Source: Eubacteriales Family XIII. Incertae Sedis bacterium (GTDB lineage: Bacteria; Bacillota; Clostridia; Peptostreptococcales; Anaerovoracaceae). Taken from it: a DNA stretch of 5,839 nt. The stretch's first letter is position 1; each line of letters starts with the position of its first letter. Positions 1-5,120 of this stretch are shown here, one piece after another. The DNA is taken from contig JAIRSA010000041.1 of NCBI GenBank assembly GCA_031255695.1, positions 1-5,839 on the forward strand. The letters run 5' to 3'. The notes under the pieces are model-generated. The model made no database searches. It was given only the letters and a program-made list of their open reading frames with translations, and was not told the origin of the DNA. Position numbers and translations under genes: made by a program.

Positions 1-384
1 CATCGGCTCAAAGACATCATAGAGGGCGTCGGCGGCAGGGTCATGTTCGAAGAGCGGCGCTGGGGCAACTACAAGGTGCTGGACCACAGCAAGTACGGCA
101 GCACCGAGGTCCTTACGAAGAAGCTTACCCTGCTTTCCGGCAGGCAGTTCAGCTACCAATACCACGAATACAGGAGAGAGATCTGGAATATCATATCGGG
201 CGAAGGCGTGCTCTACCTCGACGGCGCCAAGAGCCGCGTGAAGAAGGGCGATGTGGTGTCGGTAGGAGTGGGCGAGAAGCACGGGCTCTGGGCGGACAGC
301 GATCTGGAGCTGATCGAGATACAGATGGGGACCCCGCTTATTGAAGAGGATATCGTGCGCCTGGAGATAGACTGGGCGCCATAG
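1..384 (+). CDS. manC: C-terminal cupin domain of a probable mannose-1-phosphate guanylyltransferase / mannose-6-phosphate isomerase (5' partial)
   Basis: The reading frame is open from the first base of the window to a TAG stop, giving 127 visible residues, so the gene most likely begins upstream. The visible part is a small beta-rich cupin of the type II phosphomannose isomerase kind. It opens with a linker (RLKDIIEG), then RRWGNYKVLD (visible residues 19-28), the metal-site strand QYHEYRREIW (53-62), the GEG turn, and GEKH (91-94) with the second histidine side. The segment LIEIQMGTPLIEEDIVRLE near the end matches the typical close of ManC/AlgA/CpsB proteins (ELIEVQxGxYLxEDDIVR). The full-length enzyme makes GDP-mannose from mannose-1-phosphate and GTP in the cytoplasm, and gmd, its consumer, follows 29 bases later. 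An ATG at base 43 could start a standalone 113-residue cupin, but it lacks a convincing ribosome site and the homologous linker lies before it. Family call is firm; the claim that a guanylyltransferase domain lies upstream is inference. Confidence 0.75.
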   Translation, partial: HRLKDIIEGVGGRVMFEERRWGNYKVLDHSKYGSTEVLTKKLTLLSGRQFSYQYHEYRREIWNIISGEGVLYLDGAKSRVKKGDVVSVGVGEKHGLWADSDLELIEIQMGTPLIEEDIVRLEIDWAP

Positions 385-413
385 GCAGGCGGCAATGCAG
401 AAACGGAGGGGAA

Positions 414-1496
414 ATGGCTAAACGCGCACTCATAACGGGGGTGACGGGCCAGGATGGCTCATACCTCGCGGAACTTCTTCTTAGCAAAGGCTACGAGGTC
501 CACGGGATGCTCAGGAGGAGCTCATCCTACAACACAGAGAGGGTGGAGCACCTATATATCGAAGAACTTGCGGCGCAAATGCCGTGGGCAGGCAGGCTGC
601 AGCTGCATTATGGCGACATGACGGATTCGTCGAACCTGATCGCCCTGCTTCTTGCGATCAGGCCGGACGAGATATACAACCTCGCCGCGCAGTCCCACGT
701 AAAAGTGTCTTTCGAGACCCCGGAATACACGGCAAACGCCGACGGGCTCGGCACGCTCAGGCTGCTGGAAGCGGTCAGGATCCTGGGGTTGGCGGGCACA
801 GTGAAGATATATCAGGCATCGACGTCGGAGCTTTTCGGCAAGGTGCAGGAGACGCCGCAGAGCGAGACGACCCCATTCTACCCTGTGAGCCCATATGGGG
901 CCGCAAAGATGTACGCCTACTGGATCACCAAGAATTATCGGGAGGCCTATGGGATGTTCGCGTCCAACGGCATATTGTTCAACCATGAGTCGCCACGGCG
1001 GGGCGAGACCTTCGTCACGAGGAAGATCACATTGGCGGCGGCGCGGATGGCGCTGGGCAGGCAGAAGCGCCTGTACCTGGGGAACCTGGACGCCAAGCGG
1101 GACTGGGGCCACGCGAAGGATTATGTCGAATGTATGTGGCTCATGTTGCAGCACAGCGAGGCGGACGACTTTGTCATAGCGACGGGGGAGACGCATACCG
1201 TCAGGGAATTCTGCACATTGGCCTTTGGCGAGGCCGGGTTCAGCATCAGATGGGAAGGGTCGGGCGCCGGAGAGAAAGGCATAGACGGGCGCACCGGCGA
1301 TGTATTGATCGCCGTCGATCCCAGATACTATAGGCCCGCAGAGGTGGAGCTGCTGCTGGGGGATCCCACAAAGGCCAGGACGAAGCTGGGCTGGGACCCC
1401 ACGAAGACACCGTTTGAAAGCCTGGTGAAAGAGATGGTGGCGGCGGACCTGCGGCTGGCCGGGAAGGAAGAATATACGAGGGTGTCGTTCGACTGA
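414..1496 (+). CDS. gmd: GDP-mannose 4,6-dehydratase
   Basis: Cytoplasmic extended short-chain dehydrogenase that converts GDP-D-mannose to GDP-4-keto-6-deoxy-D-mannose with tightly bound NADP(H). This is the branch-point precursor of GDP-L-fucose, GDP-D-rhamnose and related sugars. The 360-residue product has the usual family length. The Rossmann glycine motif GVTGQDGSY is at residues 9-17. The catalytic Thr-Ser-Glu lies in STSELFG (T137, E139), and the Tyr-xxx-Lys pair is YGAAK (Y161, K165); all are shifted by five from the E. coli Gmd numbering (T132, E134, Y156, K160). The strongly conserved NHESPRRGETFVTRKI block is at 190-205 and KRDWGHAKDYVE at 228-239. GGAGGGG at 405-411 sits just before the ATG. 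The gene follows the manC-like gene closely, as expected for a GDP-mannose supply pair. No key residue is missing. About half of its arginine codons are AGG (13 of 24 by hand count). Confidence 0.97.
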   Translation: MAKRALITGVTGQDGSYLAELLLSKGYEVHGMLRRSSSYNTERVEHLYIEELAAQMPWAGRLQLHYGDMTDSSNLIALLLAIRPDEIYNLAAQSHVKVSFETPEYTANADGLGTLRLLEAVRILGLAGTVKIYQASTSELFGKVQETPQSETTPFYPVSPYGAAKMYAYWITKNYREAYGMFASNGILFNHESPRRGETFVTRKITLAAARMALGRQKRLYLGNLDAKRDWGHAKDYVECMWLMLQHSEADDFVIATGETHTVREFCTLAFGEAGFSIRWEGSGAGEKGIDGRTGDVLIAVDPRYYRPAEVELLLGDPTKARTKLGWDPTKTPFESLVKEMVAADLRLAGKEEYTRVSFD

Positions 1497-1510
1497 GCGC
1501 AGCCAGAAAT

Positions 1511-1525
1511 GCGCCCTGCGGGCGC
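1511..1525 (+). other. Small perfect hairpin in the gmd-fucosyltransferase gap
   Basis: GCGCCC (1511-1516) and GGGCGC (1520-1525) form a perfect 6-bp GC stem with a TGC loop, starting 14 bases after the gmd stop codon. No T-run follows, so it is not a standard intrinsic terminator. It could slow or pause transcription, or stabilise the end of an RNA processed there, but in GC-rich DNA a stem this short also arises by chance. The rest of the 131-base gap (1497-1627) is GC-rich, with no gene and no recognisable -35/-10 pair. Confidence 0.35.
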
Positions 1526-1618
1526 CCTGCATGCGCACGGCATGAAGCTCCGGGCGAACCATATCCTGCGGCGCATGGGGGCGAAGCGGCATGGGGCGGC
1601 AATGGCCGGGAAAGGGGC

Positions 1619-1623
1619 AGGAG
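1619..1623 (+). promoter_or_regulatory. Ribosome binding site of the fucosyltransferase
   Basis: AGGAG lies four bases before the ATG at 1628. It fixes the start of the fucosyltransferase: the GGLGNQMFQYA motif then begins at residue 8, as in most GT11 proteins, and no earlier in-frame start lies close by. Confidence 0.7.
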
Positions 1624-1627
1624 CGGT

Positions 1628-2509
1628 ATGATAATAGTAAGGGTCATGGGCGGATTGGGCAACCAGATGTTCCAGTACGCGCTCTACCGGAGGATAAAGA
1701 GCGAGGGGAAACCGGTGAAGCTGGATATATTCCCGCTTGTTTATTTCATGAAGGGCGAGCACCCTTACCTGATGGAAAAGGCATTCGGGCTCCGCGGCGA
1801 ATATGCAGGCTACAAAGAGGCGCGGCGCTGCGGCGCACTGTCTAAGCACCGGGCGGTCCGCCTGATCGAGAGGAAGCTGCGCTTCCCGACAGAGTCCATG
1901 CGGCTGCGCGCCGGGAACGATTTCGAGTTCGGGCAGGATGTGGAGGACGCGATCCAGAGCGGGAAAGACTGCTATCTGGCGGGCTATTGGCTGAACGACA
2001 AGTGTTTCTCGCCGATTGCGGAAACGATCCAAAGGGAATACATTTTCAAGCCGGCGCTGGGGCCCGAAAACGCAGAGCTGCTGGAAAAACTGCGGGAACC
2101 GAACGCGGTGGCCGTACATTTGAGGAAGTATTCGGCCCACGGGGCGACATACGCGTCATGGGAGAAGCCGCTGCAATATTATGAGAATGCCATGAAATAC
2201 ATGGCGGACAGGATAGAGAATGCCGTATTCTATATTTTTTCCAATGATATAGAATGGTGCAGGCAGAATGTGCGCGGCCAGCAAGCGGTGTTTGTCGGCA
2301 ACAACAGCCAGCCTGACAGCGGGCAGTGGATCGACATGCAGCTGATGTCGCATTGCAGGAACTGCATCATATCCAATTCGACATATTCGTGGTGGGCCGC
2401 CTATCTGGATCCGGAAGGGGAGGGCAAAACGGTCGTGGCGCCGAAATTCTGGCTCGCGCACAATGGGGACGCGACACCCAACCTGGACAGCTGGATAGAA
2501 ATGGATTGA
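1628..2509 (+). CDS. GT11 family alpha-1,2-fucosyltransferase
   Basis: Predicted to transfer L-fucose from GDP-L-fucose, usually to a galactose in alpha-1,2 linkage, on a lipid-linked glycan at the cytoplasmic face of the membrane. At 293 residues it has the normal length for bacterial GT11. The family N-terminal signature GGLGNQMFQYA is at 8-18. FSNDIEW (204-210) and the C-terminal block MSHCRNCIISNSTYSWWAAY (240-259) followed by VVAPKFW (269-275) match the family. There is no signal peptide or membrane segment. The motif that is normally HxRRxD reads HLRKYS at 164-169: the His and first Arg are kept, the second Arg is Lys and the Asp is missing. The acceptor, and so the exact linkage, cannot be read from sequence. 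The gene lies 131 bases after gmd and only 14 bases before the next glycosyltransferase, so the two transferases are probably co-translated and act on the same repeat unit. Confidence 0.9.
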   Translation: MIIVRVMGGLGNQMFQYALYRRIKSEGKPVKLDIFPLVYFMKGEHPYLMEKAFGLRGEYAGYKEARRCGALSKHRAVRLIERKLRFPTESMRLRAGNDFEFGQDVEDAIQSGKDCYLAGYWLNDKCFSPIAETIQREYIFKPALGPENAELLEKLREPNAVAVHLRKYSAHGATYASWEKPLQYYENAMKYMADRIENAVFYIFSNDIEWCRQNVRGQQAVFVGNNSQPDSGQWIDMQLMSHCRNCIISNSTYSWWAAYLDPEGEGKTVVAPKFWLAHNGDATPNLDSWIEMD

Positions 2510-2510
2510 C

Positions 2511-2517
2511 GGGAAGG
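2511..2517 (+). promoter_or_regulatory. Ribosome binding site deciding the GT2 start
   Basis: GGGAAGG begins two bases after the fucosyltransferase stop codon and ends six bases before the ATG at 2524. It supports that ATG over an in-frame ATG at 2326, which lies deep inside the fucosyltransferase gene. Confidence 0.65.
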
Positions 2518-2523
2518 CTGGAT

Positions 2524-3567
2524 ATGGATGAAGGGCTCGAAAGGTTCAAGATAAGCGTGATCGTGCCTATATACAACGCCGAGGCCTGCCTGCGCAGATG
2601 CGTGGACAGCATCATAGGGCAGAGCCACCGGAATCTAGAGATCATCCTGGTGGATGACGGCTCGACGGACGGCAGCCCGCAGATCTGCGGCGCATACGCC
2701 GGGTCGGACAGCCGGGTGCGCACTGTGCGCATGGAGAACGGCGGTGCCGGAAGGGCGAGGAATGCAGGCCTCGACGCCTGCAGCGGCGACTATATAGGCT
2801 TTGTCGATTCGGACGACTGGGTGTTGCCGGAGATGTACGGCAACATGCTTAGGATCGCCGTCAAGGGCGGGGCGGACATCGTGGAGTGCAGTTACGGCAT
2901 TGTCGGTGCGGACGGCGCACGCCGACGCGGCTTCGAGGCGCGGGGCATGGCCATGGACGGGGCAGGCGCGCTGCGGGAGTTCGTGGCGGGCGGCGAGATC
3001 ATGCCGGCAGTCTGGAACAAGCTATACCTGCGCGCCCTATTTGACGGCATAAGGTTCCCGCCCATGATCATAGCTGAGGACGCGTTCACGATGAAATATC
3101 TTCTGGGCGGGAGCAGGCGGGTTATAAGCTCCGCAGAGAGCCTGTATGTCGTCTGCCTGAAGCCGGGAAGCCTGTCGCGCAGCGCGATCACCGCAGAGAA
3201 GCTGCGCGCCTACGAGGCGCATTTCACGGAGCTGGGCGCATATGCGCAGGAGAGGCTGCGGGGCCCGGAGGACTATGCCAGCTGGATCCCGCTCGCCGCC
3301 TATGCCAATATGATGCTGCGCATGTGCGTGGCGGGCGCGGGGCGCTTCGGCGAAATGTACGGAGAATTTCATGGTAAGCTGGCGCGTTGCCGCAAAATGG
3401 CGGGGGCGAGGCCGGCGTTCATAGGCGCAAAACTGCGTTTCAGGATAGCGGCGGCCTATAGATGCCCATCGCTGCTCCGGCTGCTGGGGCATATGGTCAC
3501 GCCGGCGCGGCGGGCAAAGGCCCTTGCGGCCCGGAATGTCAAGCTTTTGGCAGGCGGCAGGCGCTGA
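2524..3567 (+). CDS. Glycosyltransferase family 2
   Basis: A cytoplasmic or membrane-associated GT-A fold transferase that adds one sugar from a nucleotide-sugar donor to the growing repeat unit. The 347-residue product starts its catalytic domain at once: ISVIVPIYNAE (10-20), the nucleotide-binding VDDGSTDGS (43-51), GGAGRARNAGLD (73-84) and the DxD-type metal site FVDSDDW (93-99). WNKLYLR (164-170) and AEDAF (184-188) follow where the family has its WNKLY and catalytic-base (E)ED motifs. The C-terminal part (about 225-347) is not diagnostic; its last 40 residues are rich in Arg, Lys, Ala and Leu and may bind the membrane surface (inference). No transmembrane helix is evident. Donor and acceptor cannot be told from sequence. 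The start at 2524 is chosen because it has a good ribosome site and places the first conserved strand at residue 10. The last codons (AGGRR) already run into the GC-rich repeat that fills the following gap. Confidence 0.92.
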   Translation: MDEGLERFKISVIVPIYNAEACLRRCVDSIIGQSHRNLEIILVDDGSTDGSPQICGAYAGSDSRVRTVRMENGGAGRARNAGLDACSGDYIGFVDSDDWVLPEMYGNMLRIAVKGGADIVECSYGIVGADGARRRGFEARGMAMDGAGALREFVAGGEIMPAVWNKLYLRALFDGIRFPPMIIAEDAFTMKYLLGGSRRVISSAESLYVVCLKPGSLSRSAITAEKLRAYEAHFTELGAYAQERLRGPEDYASWIPLAAYANMMLRMCVAGAGRFGEMYGEFHGKLARCRKMAGARPAFIGAKLRFRIAAAYRCPSLLRLLGHMVTPARRAKALAARNVKLLAGGRR

Positions 3568-3720
3568 GCGGCTGAAGAGGCGGCATACGGCAGGGCGGGC
3601 GGCGCGGCGGCATGAGGCGGCAGGCGGCGCTGAGCAGCCGAAGAGGCGGCATATAGCAAGGTGGATGAAGCGGCGGACGGCGCGGCTGACGGCATGAGGC
3701 GGCAGGCGGCAGACGCTGAG
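3549..3720. repeat. GC-rich imperfect tandem repeat in the gap before wbpA
   Basis: Two overlapping repeat families cover the end of the GT2 gene and most of the 192-base gap. A 20-base unit, GGCATGAGGCGGCAGGCGGC, is present twice without mismatch at 3609-3628 and 3691-3710. A 27-base unit starting GCGCTGAGC and ending GAGGCGGCATA is present at 3561-3587 and 3627-3653 with 25 of 27 bases equal. A shorter third echo (GGCGGCAGACGCTGAG) ends at 3720. The core GGCAGGCGGC occurs at 3549, 3619 and 3701. Copy spacings of 66 and 82 bases are irregular, so this is not a CRISPR array. It looks like a minisatellite grown by slippage or unequal recombination; a regulatory or REP-like role is possible but not shown. 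No gene or clear promoter is visible in the gap. Confidence 0.75.
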
Positions 3721-3759
3721 GCGCCGGGCTGCTGCGGGAAAGATATGGTGGACGGCACG

Positions 3760-5073
3760 ATGAAGGACACATTATTAAGGAAAATAGCGCAGCGGGAGAT
3801 GGCCGTCGGCGTCATCGGGCTCGGATATGTCGGGCTCCCGCTTGCCGTGGAGAAGGCAAAGGCGGGCTTTAGGACCATAGGCTTCGACGTGCAGCCGGAA
3901 AAGGTCCGCATGGTCAACCAGGGCGAAAACTACATAGGCGATGTGGTCAGCGAGGATCTGAAGTCATTGGTGGACAGCGGGATGCTGAGCGCCACATCCG
4001 ACTACAGCTTCATCGGCAGCGTCGATTTCGTGGCGATATGCGTGCCGACGCCGCTGGACAGCCACCAGCAGCCCGACATAAGCTACGTCAGGGGCTCGGC
4101 GATCGAGATAGCGAGGCACTTGAAGAGGGGCACGGCCGTGGTCCTGGAATCCACCGCCTACCCCGGCACGACGGAGGAACTTATAAAGCCCCTGCTGGAA
4201 CAGGGATCGGGCCTGGAGTGCGGCAAGGATTTCTACCTGGGATTTTCGCCTGAGCGCGTCGATCCCGGCAACTCCATATACAAGACACGGAACACGCCGA
4301 AGGTTGTAGGCGCCATAGGCGAAGACGCGAGGCAGGTGATAGCGGCTATGTACAGCGCGGTCCTGCAGAGCGATGTCTTCACCGTCTCGTCGCCCGCCGT
4401 GGCGGAGATGGAAAAAATACTTGAAAATACATACAGAAATGTAAATATCGGGCTTATAAACGAATTGGCGATGCTCTGCGGGCATCTAGGCATAAATATC
4501 TGGGAAGTGATAGAGGCGGCGAAGACAAAGCCGTTCGGCTTCCAGCCCTTTTATCCGGGGCCGGGGCTGGGCGGGCACTGTATACCCCTGGACCCGTACT
4601 ATCTTTCATGGAAGGCGCGTGAATATGGCTTCCATACGTCAATGATAGAAAGCTCCATGATGATCAACGACAGGATGCCTGCGTACGTGGCGGAGCGCGC
4701 GTCGAAGATCCTGAACCGCTTCGGGAAGCCGCTCAACGGCTCGCGCATCCTCATACTGGGCGTGGCCTACAAGCAGGACATCGACGACTATCGGGAGAGC
4801 CCCGCGTTGAAGGTGATAGAGGAACTGAACGGCGCAGGGGCGCAGACGGACTACTATGACCCATACATCCCGTCATACAGGCGCGGCGGGCGCGTGCGGC
4901 AGGGCCTGGAGGGGCTCACGCCGGCAATATTGAAGGGATATGACCTGGCAATAATCACTACCGCGCACAGCTGCGTGGACTATAATATGGTGGCGGAGAA
5001 CGCGGCCTTTGTCTTCGACACGAAGAATGCGGCCAAGGGCGTGGCCGACAGAGGGAAGATAGAGCTGCTGTAA
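3760..5073 (+). CDS. wbpA: Nucleotide-sugar dehydrogenase, probably UDP-N-acetylglucosamine 6-dehydrogenase
   Basis: Cytoplasmic enzyme that oxidises C6 of a UDP-hexose in two NAD+-dependent steps; with a WbpB-like partner next door the likely reaction is UDP-GlcNAc to UDP-GlcNAc-uronic acid. The 437-residue product matches the length of WbpA. The NAD-binding VGVIGLGYVGLPLA is at 16-29 (G20, G22, G25). ESTAYPGTTEE (130-140) and GFSPERVDPGN (161-171) are family blocks. The central helix EMEKILENTYRNVNI (216-230) carries K219 and N223, and the catalytic cysteine is C274 in GPGLGGHCIPLDPYY. The C-terminal UDP-binding domain contains GVAYKQDIDDYRESPAL (334-350). The start is uncertain: ATG 3760 gives MKDTLLRK, as in relatives, with GGTGGA seven bases before it; ATG 3745 adds five residues; a GTG at 3661 would add 33 Ala-rich residues read from the repeat and is unlikely. 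Other family members (WecC, TuaD types) are possible, so the substrate is inferred from the neighbour. Confidence 0.92.
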   Translation: MKDTLLRKIAQREMAVGVIGLGYVGLPLAVEKAKAGFRTIGFDVQPEKVRMVNQGENYIGDVVSEDLKSLVDSGMLSATSDYSFIGSVDFVAICVPTPLDSHQQPDISYVRGSAIEIARHLKRGTAVVLESTAYPGTTEELIKPLLEQGSGLECGKDFYLGFSPERVDPGNSIYKTRNTPKVVGAIGEDARQVIAAMYSAVLQSDVFTVSSPAVAEMEKILENTYRNVNIGLINELAMLCGHLGINIWEVIEAAKTKPFGFQPFYPGPGLGGHCIPLDPYYLSWKAREYGFHTSMIESSMMINDRMPAYVAERASKILNRFGKPLNGSRILILGVAYKQDIDDYRESPALKVIEELNGAGAQTDYYDPYIPSYRRGGRVRQGLEGLTPAILKGYDLAIITTAHSCVDYNMVAENAAFVFDTKNAAKGVADRGKIELL

Positions 5074-5099
5074 TGCAACCGGCAGGCATTATCATATCA

Positions 5100-5105
5100 G
5101 GGAGG
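5100..5105 (+). promoter_or_regulatory. Probable Shine-Dalgarno of the wbpB-like gene, oddly spaced
   Basis: GGGAGG is the only strong ribosome-binding sequence in the 47-base gap after wbpA. It ends 15 bases before the preferred ATG at 5121, longer than usual, and only one base before an out-of-frame ATG at 5107 that meets a stop after 12 codons. An in-frame ATG at 5073 overlaps the wbpA stop (TAATG) and would add 16 residues to the protein, with only a weak AGGGAAG 14 bases upstream. Start choice therefore rests on homology: relatives begin just before the GLIGCGRIA motif. Confidence 0.4.
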
Positions 5106-5120
5106 CATGGCAATAATACG

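Noticed and set aside
1511..1525. Intrinsic terminator after gmd
   Set aside because: The stem is only 6 bp and no T-run follows, so termination is not supported.
552..1592. 346-codon open frame on the minus strand opposite gmd
   Set aside because: Its product shows no recognisable domain, and it mirrors the codon structure of a clearly identified gene; GC-rich coding DNA often leaves the antisense strand open.
1328..2140. 270-codon minus-strand frame across the gmd end and the fucosyltransferase
   Set aside because: It runs antisense to two well-supported genes and has no recognisable motif or ribosome site.
2326..2523. Upstream ATG for the GT2 gene inside the fucosyltransferase
   Set aside because: It would overlap the previous gene by about 180 bases and add residues unlike GT2; the ATG at 2524 has a good ribosome site.
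3561..3710. Repeat region as a CRISPR array
   Set aside because: There are only two to three copies, with spacings of 66 and 82 bases, overlapping units and low-complexity spacers, and no cas gene nearby.
3661..3759. GTG start at 3661 for the nucleotide-sugar dehydrogenase
   Set aside because: The extra 33 residues are an Ala-rich translation of the repeat, absent from the family; the length from 3760 fits WbpA.
3456..3917. Minus-strand frame with repeated AASSAAQR peptides across the tandem repeat
   Set aside because: The peptide repetition simply mirrors the DNA repeat, and the frame overlaps the ends of two real genes on the other strand.
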